Notes under the pieces: model-generated | What the model saw: the letters and a program-made list of their open reading frames with translations, nothing else | Told to the model about the DNA's origin: nothing | Database searches by the model: none | Source: a virus | Virus record (IMG/VR): IMGVR_UViG_3300028025_001187 | Coordinates: 1-40,683 of that record | Direction: 5' to 3' (one strand) | DNA length: 40,683 bases | Part shown: piece by piece, positions 1-4,478 of the stretch | Position numbering within the stretch: the stretch's first letter is position 1 | Layout: the number at the start of each line of letters is the position of its first letter | Made by a program: the position numbers and the translations under genes

Positions 1-132
1 CCTAAGCGGCGGCGCGTGACCCTTACTATCGGCCCTCACTATCATCCCTATATCTGCCTAGACTTAACATCTAAACCATCAAGCCAGAGTATATAAGTGA
101 CGGGGAATTACCCCTTAAGAATTGGAGACTCA
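1..132 (+). promoter_or_regulatory. Leftmost non-coding segment, possible early promoter
   Basis: No gene is visible before the first start codon at 133. An AT-rich TATATA hexamer at 90-95 could be a -10 box, but the best -35-like hexamer (TTAACA at 64-69) is 20 bases away, longer than ideal. If the genome is circular or circularly permuted, this stretch joins the control region at the right end. Rightward transcripts starting there would then run through into the early genes. Confidence 0.3.
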
Positions 133-315
133 ATGAATGACCGCCCACTATTAGGTCGCCTCAACCTCTCAAGCCATCGCGCCTTGATGATCTGGACGAT
201 CACTTATGCAATGAATCACCGCGAAGAGATCAGCCCTGCGATGATTGCCAGAATGAGGCAAGGCAATCCCTCCGAAAGACAGGCCGCGCAGATGCTCTCG
301 CTCTTTATGCCCTAG
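133..315 (+). CDS. Hypothetical early protein, 60 aa
   Basis: First gene of the rightward early cluster; I do not recognise its family. I chose the ATG at 133 over the in-frame GTG at 97 because a GGAG motif (124-127) sits five bases upstream of it. The product is rich in Arg and Met, has no membrane segment, and could be helical (an SSHRALMIWTITYAMNH stretch followed by Glu/Met/Arg-rich residues). It stands alone, separated from the next gene by a 127-base gap that holds a strong promoter. A small helical protein of this kind may act on host functions, but that is only inference. Confidence 0.6.
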   Translation: MNDRPLLGRLNLSSHRALMIWTITYAMNHREEISPAMIARMRQGNPSERQAAQMLSLFMP

Positions 316-374
316 ACATCCCCGGCCTCTCATTCCGTTATCAAATTGTTATAAAGCTGCGCCCCCTTTTAACC

Positions 375-403
375 TTGACGTATGGGGTAGACACCCCTAG
401 AAT
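375..403 (+). promoter_or_regulatory. Strong sigma70-type promoter with palindromic spacer
   Basis: TTGACG (375-380) and TAGAAT (398-403) each match five of six consensus bases and are separated by an ideal 17-base spacer. The spacer carries a perfect inverted repeat, GGGGT-AGAC-ACCCC, which could be an operator. Transcription would start near 410. The message would begin with a small stem-loop (CGGG/CCCG, 412-424) just ahead of the purine-rich ribosome binding site of the gene at 443. This is the clearest promoter in the window and probably drives the early cluster. Confidence 0.75.
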
Positions 404-442
404 TATGCAATCGGGACAAGCCCGAAAGAGAGAGGTAAGGCT

Positions 443-667
443 ATGAAGAGACTAACCGCGCAGGAGATCATAGAGAATAATAAGAGAATTATAAAAGAGA
501 ATAATCTTAAGAATTGGCAAGAGATCCATAACTATACGCTAAACAATAGAGTAAACAATTTTGTAAACTGTGGCGCGTGTGGTTTATTTATCGGTAAAGA
601 AGAGCAAGATCTAGACGGTTATCACCTCGCTAATTTATGCGATGCTAATGATGAAATTGGAGAATAA
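443..667 (+). CDS. Early protein with a single CxxC pair, 74 aa
   Basis: First gene downstream of the 375-403 promoter, with a GAGAGAGG ribosome binding site. The family is not recognised. The N-terminal half is very rich in Asn, Lys, Ile and Glu (KRLTAQEIIENNKRI) and probably helical. The middle holds one CGAC motif near residues 43-46, and a lone cysteine near residue 66 (LCDAN) is the only other possible metal ligand. The C terminus is acidic. It overlaps nothing; the next gene starts five bases after its stop, which suggests coupled translation. It could be a half zinc ribbon that binds metal as a dimer, but there is no direct evidence. Confidence 0.65.
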   Translation: MKRLTAQEIIENNKRIIKENNLKNWQEIHNYTLNNRVNNFVNCGACGLFIGKEEQDLDGYHLANLCDANDEIGE

Positions 668-671
668 AATT

Positions 672-836
672 ATGAACATCTACTCTATAAATTTAATCTT
701 TACTACTGACAGGCCAATAGATGAAACCGAATTAGAAACATTAAGATCTCAAGTGATCGCACAGATAGAAGAGCCCGTTACGGCTGACGGTGATGATGTC
801 GATTATATTACTAACCTAATTAGAGGGGGCAACTAA
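672..836 (+). CDS. Hypothetical acidic early protein, 54 aa
   Basis: I chose the start at 672 rather than the in-frame ATG at 642, because a GGAG (659-662) stands in front of 672 and the shorter form avoids a 26-base overlap with the previous gene. The product begins with a beta-like stretch (NIYSINLIFTTDR), has a Glu-rich helix and ends with an Asp-rich segment (TADGDDVDYI). No cysteines or membrane segment are seen. It lies between two coupled genes in the early operon; the next gene starts one base after the stop. Function unknown. Confidence 0.6.
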   Translation: MNIYSINLIFTTDRPIDETELETLRSQVIAQIEEPVTADGDDVDYITNLIRGGN

Positions 837-837
837 T

Positions 838-963
838 ATGAATTGCAATCTATGCGGTGAGGTAATCGTAGACCTTTCGAAAGGTGCAATCGTTGAGCCC
901 TGGGGCGAGACTTGCGAGAATTGTCTCGATGATATAAAAGAATTCGGGACATCTAGAATATAG
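838..963 (+). CDS. Zinc-ribbon microprotein, 41 aa
   Basis: A very short gene preceded by a strong AGAGGGGG binding site. It carries two CxxC knuckles, CNLC at residues 3-6 and CENC near 26-29, separated by about 20 residues. That spacing is typical of a single treble-clef or rubredoxin-like zinc ribbon. It would fold around one zinc ion and may bind nucleic acid or a host protein. Its TAG stop codon (961-963) touches the 5' strand of the hammerhead ribozyme that follows, so self-cleavage would leave this message with a defined 3' end just after its stop codon. Confidence 0.7.
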   Translation: MNCNLCGEVIVDLSKGAIVEPWGETCENCLDDIKEFGTSRI

Positions 964-1014
964 ATCGAAACACCCGAAAGGGTGTCTAGGCGTGAGGCGC
1001 CTACTGATGAGATC
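963..1014 (+). ncRNA. Type II hammerhead self-cleaving ribozyme
   Basis: Every universally conserved hammerhead position is present in the right order. Stem II 5' strand is GATC (963-966), followed by the core GAAA (967-970). Stem III is a hairpin (970-975 with 980-985) closed by a GAAA tetraloop (976-979). The cleavage triplet is GTC (984-986). Stem I is a perfect 6-bp hairpin (987-992 with 998-1003) with loop TGAGG. The core CTGATGA (1004-1010) and the stem II 3' strand GATC (1011-1014) complete it. The predicted cut lies between 986 and 987. Because the open end is stem II, this is the type II topology seen mainly in bacteria and phages. It sits between two genes of one early transcript, so cleavage would split that message and leave a 5'-hydroxyl end capped by the stem I hairpin. 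Confidence 0.9.
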
Positions 1015-1038
1015 AGACTACCGAAAGAGAGACAGATT

Positions 1039-1350
1039 ATGAAGAGCACACTAGAATATATGAAAGAAGAGATCCGCGAGGGCCTTAAATATTCCACACT
1101 AGAAGAGATAGAAGACCGCGCAGGCGAGGCGATAGACAGTCACCTACCCGTCTATAATAATGAGATAATCGAAGAGTGGCAGGCAATGCCTGGCGATTAC
1201 GATAATCGGGGCGCGGAAGAATTAGGTTATCGTATCGGGTTCACTATCTACCAGTTAATGAGCCTTGACCTCTACGTTTATTATAGCGATCTATATGCTA
1301 AGGCGATAGAAGAGATTAAGCAAGAGCAGGATAGCGCGGTGAGCGCGTGA
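1039..1350 (+). CDS. Hypothetical acidic helical protein, 103 aa
   Basis: First gene downstream of the hammerhead ribozyme. The ATG at 1039 is preferred over the GTG at 982 because 982 lies inside the ribozyme and 1039 has a GAGAGAC binding site. The product is acidic and mostly helical, with many Glu, Asp and Tyr residues (TLEYMKEEIREGL, then AGEAIDSHL) and a Tyr-rich segment (LDLYVYYSDLYAKAIEE) near the C terminus. It has no Cys and no membrane segment. Family unknown. It overlaps the next start by a GTGA junction. Its acidity would suit a DNA mimic, but that is speculation. Confidence 0.65.
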   Translation: MKSTLEYMKEEIREGLKYSTLEEIEDRAGEAIDSHLPVYNNEIIEEWQAMPGDYDNRGAEELGYRIGFTIYQLMSLDLYVYYSDLYAKAIEEIKQEQDSAVSA

Positions 1351-1493
1351 AACTTAATCGGCGAGGGCGTATCGTGAGGGCGATCCTAATCGGGGCAGGC
1401 ATCACTCTAGCCTTATGGCTATCGGGCCACTTATGGTACACGGTAGAGGGAGGCTATTGTATCGGGTCAATGGCTAAGTGTATCGGGTACTAG
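1347..1493 (+). CDS. Small single-span membrane protein, 48 aa
   Basis: GTG start overlapping the previous TGA (GTGA junction), a pattern repeated at 1876, 3819 and 4188. The N terminus is strongly basic (KLNRRGRIVR). It is followed by a hydrophobic segment of about 18 residues (AILIGAGITLALWLSGHLW), then a short tail with two cysteines (YCIGSMAKCIGY). By the positive-inside rule the N terminus faces the cytoplasm. It resembles the tiny early membrane peptides of many actinophages, which may block superinfection or alter the envelope; its role here is unknown. Confidence 0.6.
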   Translation: MKLNRRGRIVRAILIGAGITLALWLSGHLWYTVEGGYCIGSMAKCIGY

Positions 1494-1499
1494 AGGCGT

Positions 1500-1533
1500 A
1501 CTATCTCGCACCCTTGACGGGGTGCGCGGTAGT
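1500..1533 (+). ncRNA. Intergenic mRNA hairpin A (processing candidate)
   Basis: Stem ACTATC/GGTAGT (1500-1505 with 1528-1533), a single T-C mismatch, then CGCACCC/GGGTGCG (1507-1513 with 1520-1526), closed by a 6-base loop. No U-run follows, so it is not an intrinsic terminator. The outer strand sequences recur in the hairpin at 2759-2799, which suggests a shared element of the early transcript, perhaps an RNase III site or a 5'-stabilising hairpin. Confidence 0.55.
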
Positions 1534-1568
1534 CTGCAACTAGGCAGAATAGAGAGAGAGGCAAGAAT

Positions 1569-1706
1569 ATGAGAGAGTGCAAAAGCTGCGAGAGTGTGGA
1601 TCTAGTCTATAGCGGCGTAGACGCCTTTATTTTAGGCGTACCTACTGAAACATATTGCTACCCCTGCGCTAACCAATTAGCGCGAGAGGGGGCGGTTATA
1701 TGCTAG
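1569..1706 (+). CDS. Zinc-ribbon microprotein, 45 aa
   Basis: Starts after a GAGAGAGAGG binding site. Two CxxC pairs (CKSC at residues 4-7, CYPC near 30-33) flank a short beta-like middle segment (VDLVYSGVDAFILGV), the layout of a one-zinc ribbon. A downstream helix (ANQLAREGA) follows the second knuckle, as in treble-clef fingers. The stop overlaps the next start by seven bases. With its neighbours at 838, 1700 and 3226 it makes a run of small metal-binding proteins in the early region, probably binding nucleic acids or host factors. Confidence 0.65.
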   Translation: MRECKSCESVDLVYSGVDAFILGVPTETYCYPCANQLAREGAVIC

Positions 1707-1879
1707 ACCGCTGCGATAAGTGCGAGAATATGGCACGCATAAGAGTAACGGGGGCGGTGCCTCACGCTAATCTATGCGCCAGACACGCAGCGGCTCTATG
1801 CGAGAGTGTAGGGGATGCGACGGGCGCTGCTAAGTTTACCGCGTTAATAGAGGGAGATAGAGAGGGGGTAAGTGCGTGA
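1700..1879 (+). CDS. Zinc-binding small protein, 59 aa
   Basis: Begins inside the end of the previous gene. The N-terminal CDKC (residues 5-8) and a later cluster (LCARHAAALC, about residues 25-34) supply up to four Cys plus one His, consistent with a treble-clef zinc site followed by an Ala-rich helix. The rest is acidic and hydrophilic. It ends in a GTGA overlap with the next gene. Family not recognised; it resembles the many unnamed zinc-knuckle proteins in actinophage early regions. Confidence 0.6.
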   Translation: MLDRCDKCENMARIRVTGAVPHANLCARHAAALCESVGDATGAAKFTALIEGDREGVSA

Positions 1880-2049
1880 TAATCGAGAGAGTACACCCTA
1901 CGGGGGCGATAGTAGTAAGCGCACTAGTAAAGTGGCAGGGCGTAAAGTGGCTAGAGAGTGCGACCTATTATGGCTATAGCGTGCGCGACGCTAAGCGATC
2001 TTTTAAGGATAGCTGCGCCCGATTAAACTACACAATAGAGAGAGACTAG
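1876..2049 (+). CDS. Hypothetical small protein, 57 aa
   Basis: GTG start in a GTGA overlap. The sequence reads as two or three beta strands (AIVVSALVKWQGVKWLE), an aromatic patch (TYYGYSVRDA) and a basic helix (AKRSFKDSCARLNY). This arrangement recalls short actinophage proteins in which a strand-turn-strand unit precedes a YSxxDAxxxF helix. No metal site is seen. The last gene before the structured gap at 2050-2146. Function unknown. Confidence 0.55.
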   Translation: MIIERVHPTGAIVVSALVKWQGVKWLESATYYGYSVRDAKRSFKDSCARLNYTIERD

Positions 2050-2054
2050 ATCTA

Positions 2055-2119
2055 GGCTATAGGTTATCTCCTATCCTCTCTCTACGGTAGAGGGAGAGGG
2101 TAGGGGAGGGCAGATAGCC
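2055..2119 (+). ncRNA. Intergenic mRNA stem-loop C
   Basis: GGCTAT (2055-2060) pairs with ATAGCC (2114-2119). Inside, a pyrimidine-rich strand (CTCCTATCCTCTC) faces a purine-rich strand (GAGAGGGTAGGGGAG), giving a long, slightly irregular duplex just upstream of the clamp gene. No terminator U-tract follows. It probably shapes or processes the clamp message; it could be an RNase III target. The pairing is seen directly; its role is inferred. Confidence 0.5.
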
Positions 2120-2146
2120 CTAATAGATATGAAAGAGAGAGAATAT

Positions 2147-2749
2147 ATGAGCACACTAGAGGATAAAGTAACGGCCGTTAATTATGTGGAGGGCGAGGGC
2201 GGGCTATTGCTTGAGCTATTAGAGGGAGTGAGCACGCACGCGGATAAGGATAAGGGGCGACCTACTATCAACGCGGTACATATTGAGAGTGAGGGAGGGC
2301 TATTAAAGGCTAAGGCAACCGATAGATATCGCTTGATCGAGGGCAGCGTGCAGACACTAGATGGGCGACTAGACGCTAGCCTTATTTCACTAGAGGATAT
2401 TAAGCGCATCATCACCCTATGCAAGGCGCATAAGGCTAACCGCGTGCAGCTATCGCGTATCGGTAACGCTCTTACCGTATCCTCACTAGGGGACGCGATC
2501 ACCTTTACGCTATTAGACGGTACATTCCCCCCTACTGAAGAGCTCTTTATTAAGAGTGAGGGAGATCCAATAGCGGTAGAGGGCGTGGCCTTTAACCCTG
2601 CACTTATGGCCGATTATGCAAAGATCGCGGGTAAGAAAGCAGGGATCAAGATCTACTTTACGGGTGAGGGTAAGCCTATGCGGGTGAGAATTACGGGCGA
2701 TAAGATCGCGTGGCGGGCCTTGCTTATGCCTATGCGCTATCAAGATTAA
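2147..2749 (+). CDS. Short DnaN-like DNA sliding clamp, 200 aa
   Basis: Sliding clamps encircle DNA and tether the replicative polymerase. The first two thirds match a DnaN central domain: LLELLEGV helix, ATDRYRL (compare ATDGHRL), a helix at SLEDIKRIITLC, and LLDGTFPPTEELF (compare LVDGRFPDYRRVLP). The end matches only the last half of domain 3 (FNPALMADYAKI ... RALLMPMR), including the hydrophobic pocket region that binds polymerase peptides. Bacterial clamps are about 370 aa with three domains; this one has about one and a half. The start at 2147 has AAAGAGAGAG in front; 2129 is an alternative. No phage polymerase is present, so it may serve the host polymerase III. Confidence 0.75.
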   Translation: MSTLEDKVTAVNYVEGEGGLLLELLEGVSTHADKDKGRPTINAVHIESEGGLLKAKATDRYRLIEGSVQTLDGRLDASLISLEDIKRIITLCKAHKANRVQLSRIGNALTVSSLGDAITFTLLDGTFPPTEELFIKSEGDPIAVEGVAFNPALMADYAKIAGKKAGIKIYFTGEGKPMRVRITGDKIAWRALLMPMRYQD

Positions 2750-2758
2750 GTAGTGGCG

Positions 2759-2819
2759 TACTATCGTACTCTATCCATATACGGTAGAGTGCGGTAGTAT
2801 CTTACTAAAGGGTAAGATA
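2759..2819 (+). ncRNA. Intergenic mRNA double hairpin B
   Basis: A continuous 15-bp stem (2759-2773 with 2785-2799, with a few G-U pairs) is closed by an 11-base loop. A second 8-bp hairpin follows directly (TATCTTAC 2798-2805 with GTAAGATA 2812-2819). The long duplex shares its outer strands with hairpin A. There is no U-tract, so termination is unlikely; a duplex of this length would suit RNase III. The second hairpin overlaps the first by two bases, so they may compete. Confidence 0.55.
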
Positions 2820-2844
2820 GATAGATGAGAGAGAGGGTAAGACT

Positions 2845-3003
2845 ATGCAGCTACAAGAGATAGATACCTTGCAAGATCTAAAGGTATGGGTAGAAGAGAA
2901 TATGCAGGGGGCTATAGTGGAAGAGGGAGAGGGCGGAATAGTTATCCGCACTAATCTAATCTCCACTATGGGCGGATATCTACACGAAAGAGAGAGCGAG
3001 TAA
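2845..3003 (+). CDS. Hypothetical acidic protein, 52 aa
   Basis: Preceded by GAGAGAGGGTAAG and joined to the next gene by a TAATG overlap. The product is strongly acidic (MQLQEIDTLQDLKVWVEEN, then EEGEGG) with a short beta segment (IVIRTNLIST). No cysteines or membrane segment. It follows the double hairpin in the early operon. Family unrecognised; a small acidic early protein could be an inhibitor of a host DNA-binding enzyme, but nothing proves this. Confidence 0.6.
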   Translation: MQLQEIDTLQDLKVWVEENMQGAIVEEGEGGIVIRTNLISTMGGYLHERESE

Positions 3004-3224
3004 TGCTAAGTAAGAGAGAGATCTTAGAGATCATAGATAGCACGGCTAGTTTTAATGCCTATATTGAGGGAATGGATACCCTTAACGGCCAGTCACTAGA
3101 TCTAGTGATGCAAGTGGCAGGGGTAGATGGGCAAGAGTGGACGGATGAAGAGTGCCTAGAGATCATTAAAGAGATCGTAGATCACACTAATAATTACCGT
3201 AACACGCACGACTGGGCAGACTAG
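3003..3224 (+). CDS. Hypothetical acidic protein, 73 aa
   Basis: Translationally coupled to the previous gene (TAATG). It is acidic and alpha-helical throughout, with a helix at SKREILEIIDSTASFN and another at DEECLEIIKEIVDHT, and a conserved-looking WTDEEC turn. No metal site; a single Cys. It could form a small helical bundle. The family is unknown to me. The neighbouring zinc protein starts one base after its stop, so the three genes 2845-3399 are made together. Confidence 0.6.
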   Translation: MLSKREILEIIDSTASFNAYIEGMDTLNGQSLDLVMQVAGVDGQEWTDEECLEIIKEIVDHTNNYRNTHDWAD

Positions 3225-3225
3225 C

Positions 3226-3399
3226 GTGAGCGATTACTACTACGCTGCCGATCCTGCCTTCTACGATAACTCGGAGTGGGCCACTTGTGATACGTGTAAG
3301 AGAGAATATGACCGCAAAGAATATAATTCTGATACGTGCGTAGAGTGTGAGAATAAGCTAGATCCCGCGCTAAATTGTGAGTGTGGATATGAACATTGA
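3226..3399 (+). CDS. Double zinc-knuckle protein, 57 aa
   Basis: GTG start one base after the previous stop. The N terminus is Tyr/Asp-rich (SDYYYAADPAFYDN). Then come CDTC (residues 21-24) and CVEC (about 38-41), separated by about 13 residues, and a C-terminal CEC motif. This can bind at least one zinc in a FYVE/RING-like or rubredoxin-like knuckle pair. The small size and acidic surface suggest protein binding more than DNA binding. Part of the set of early zinc microproteins; family not recognised. Confidence 0.65.
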   Translation: MSDYYYAADPAFYDNSEWATCDTCKREYDRKEYNSDTCVECENKLDPALNCECGYEH

Positions 3400-3412
3400 G
3401 AGAGGGAAAATA

Positions 3413-3583
3413 ATGAATAAAGAATATCTAATTGCTAAGGCGGATCTATGCAAGGATCTAGCCATTGAGCAGCTAAGCAACGGCGAGAATGAAGAGGGAG
3501 TGAAGAACCTCAAGCGTATGATACGGGCGCTAGAGGAGATCAACCTTATTAACTACCTAGAAGAGAGAAGAGGGCGAGAATGA
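3413..3583 (+). CDS. Hypothetical helical protein, 56 aa
   Basis: I chose the ATG at 3413 (after GAGAGGGAAAA) over the upstream in-frame start at 3377, which would overlap the zinc protein. It is predicted to be two amphipathic helices (NKEYLIAKADLCKDLAIEQL and GVKNLKRMIRALEEINLIN), similar in layout to a TPR or helical hairpin unit, ending in a basic RRGRE tail. An ATGA overlap couples it to the next gene. Function unknown. Confidence 0.6.
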   Translation: MNKEYLIAKADLCKDLAIEQLSNGENEEGVKNLKRMIRALEEINLINYLEERRGRE

Positions 3584-3822
3584 GTAACTTCTATTCGACT
3601 AACGAGAATCTAATCTATCTATATGAAGTCACCGACCCACAAGGCGTGGCCATATGGGGAGGAGAGAAGATCGAAGATATGTTTGACTGGTACTGGCGAT
3701 CACCAGAAGGGGCGAGGGTATTTATATCTGCGTGGAATAGCAATGATGAAGATGCCCATATGGTGGGTAGACCTATCGAAGTGACTGCAATCGTGGGATC
3801 TAAGGTGGGTGAGGGCAAGTGA
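3580..3822 (+). CDS. Hypothetical alpha/beta protein, 80 aa
   Basis: ATGA overlap with the previous gene. Aromatic and acidic, with a beta-like segment (NLIYLYEVTDPQGVAIWGG), a Trp-rich helix (MFDWYWRSPEGARVFI) and a C-terminal strand (IEVTAIVG). It may fold as a small alpha/beta unit. No Cys. The next gene starts in a GTGA overlap. It lies just before the transition to the longer genes at the end of the early cluster. Not assigned to a family. Confidence 0.6.
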   Translation: MSNFYSTNENLIYLYEVTDPQGVAIWGGEKIEDMFDWYWRSPEGARVFISAWNSNDEDAHMVGRPIEVTAIVGSKVGEGK

Positions 3823-3908
3823 CCTTTAGTTTAGGGATACTAGCAGCGTTACTGCTAGCATATGCACTGATAGTAGTGGAGGATAAATTTAATGACGGAT
3901 CTCGATAA
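3819..3908 (+). CDS. Tiny membrane peptide, 29 aa
   Basis: GTG start in a GTGA overlap. The product is almost entirely one hydrophobic helix (FSLGILAALLLAYALIVV) followed by a charged tail (EDKFNDGSR). The gene contains a perfect 7-bp inverted repeat (3840-3846 with 3852-3858). Its end also carries the GGAGG binding site (3878-3882) of the next gene, so it may act partly as a leader peptide. Very short genes of this kind are easy to overcall, but the overlap pattern matches its neighbours. Confidence 0.45.
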   Translation: MTFSLGILAALLLAYALIVVEDKFNDGSR

Positions 3909-4191
3909 GAGAATCAAGGGCGCTATGAATATGGCTGTGCGCCAGCGTAACTATCGGAGGGCCAGAGATAGAGCTATGACACGCCTATCCAATGCTTACC
4001 CTGAGACATACAAAGAACTGCTCGAACAGGAGAAAATTGTAGATGAACAGATGGGTAAGAAGTGGCTTGATATTGACGGCAGTACTGACCAGTATATGGA
4101 TCTTAACTCCGATACATCACCTACGGGTGGAGGAGAGGGCGAGCAAGCCAATTCCGGTCCAGACCAAGGCAACGATGGAGGAAAAGCGTGA
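3892..4191 (+). CDS. Hypothetical protein with basic head and disordered tail, 99 aa
   Basis: Strong GGAGG site nine bases upstream. The N-terminal half is basic and helical (DKRIKGAMNMAVRQRNYRRARDR), followed by a helix containing YPETYKELLEQEK, and the last 35 residues are low-complexity Gly/Asp/Glu/Asn. The basic helix could bind nucleic acid. Its 3' half (from 4043) is also read in another frame as the N terminus of the lytic transglycosylase. It ends in a GTGA overlap with the gene at 4188. Family unknown; the regular overlap with both neighbours supports it as real. Confidence 0.65.
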   Translation: MTDLDKRIKGAMNMAVRQRNYRRARDRAMTRLSNAYPETYKELLEQEKIVDEQMGKKWLDIDGSTDQYMDLNSDTSPTGGGEGEQANSGPDQGNDGGKA

Positions 4192-4465
4192 GAATAAACG
4201 AATCGCCAGACAATATAGTCTCGCTCTCGGATATACGCACAAGCAAACAGCGTGCCTTATCACCTTATGGACCCGTGAGAGTAGGTTTGACCACCTCGCT
4301 AAGAACCGACAAGGATCTTCAGCTTACGGAATTGCTCAACTCCTTAGAGAGAAAAGTCGAGAGCCTGAATTACAAATCCTTCACGGTATACGATACATTG
4401 GTCATCGCTATAGAGGCGATGCGTGTAGCGCTCTCAGACATTCTGATCGAAGAGGATGGTACTGA
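4043..4465 (+). CDS. Membrane-anchored lytic transglycosylase (SLT fold), 140 aa
   Basis: Lytic transglycosylases cleave the glycan strands of peptidoglycan. The N terminus is a signal anchor: basic NRWVRSG, then a hydrophobic stretch (LILTAVLTSIWILTPI). The catalytic domain starts near residue 65 with LWTRESRFDHLA, where the Glu in RES is the expected acid catalyst, followed by GSSAYGIAQ. It ends with a QILHGIRYIGHRY...CSAL...GWY pattern typical of the actinobacterial SLT group. An AGGAG site (4028-4032) stands ten bases before the ATG. The gene overlaps 3892-4191 and 4188-4478 in different frames, so about 400 bases are read twice. Its stop overlaps the methyltransferase start (TGATG). It may open the wall during entry or lysis. 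Confidence 0.75.
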   Translation: MNRWVRSGLILTAVLTSIWILTPIHHLRVEERASKPIPVQTKATMEEKRENKRIARQYSLALGYTHKQTACLITLWTRESRFDHLAKNRQGSSAYGIAQLLREKSREPELQILHGIRYIGHRYRGDACSALRHSDRRGWY

Positions 4466-4478
4466 TGAGACTCCTTGA
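4188..4478 (+). CDS. Hypothetical protein overprinted on the transglycosylase, 96 aa
   Basis: GTG start in a GTGA overlap with the preceding gene, the same junction type used elsewhere in this operon. The product is balanced and hydrophilic, with a helix at LQLTELLNSLERKVESL, a second helix at YDTLVIAIEAMRVALSDIL, and an acidic end. Nothing identifies its family. Nearly all of it (4188-4465) is also read one frame over as the transglycosylase catalytic domain. Its protein-like composition and conserved junctions argue that it is real, but one of the two frames could be incidental. Confidence 0.5.
   Translation: MRINESPDNIVSLSDIRTSKQRALSPYGPVRVGLTTSLRTDKDLQLTELLNSLERKVESLNYKSFTVYDTLVIAIEAMRVALSDILIEEDGTDETP

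Noticed and set aside
4460-4467. A second CTGATGAG that could have been another hammerhead core
   Set aside because: It lies in a coding overlap and lacks the matching GAAA, cleavage triplet and helices nearby.
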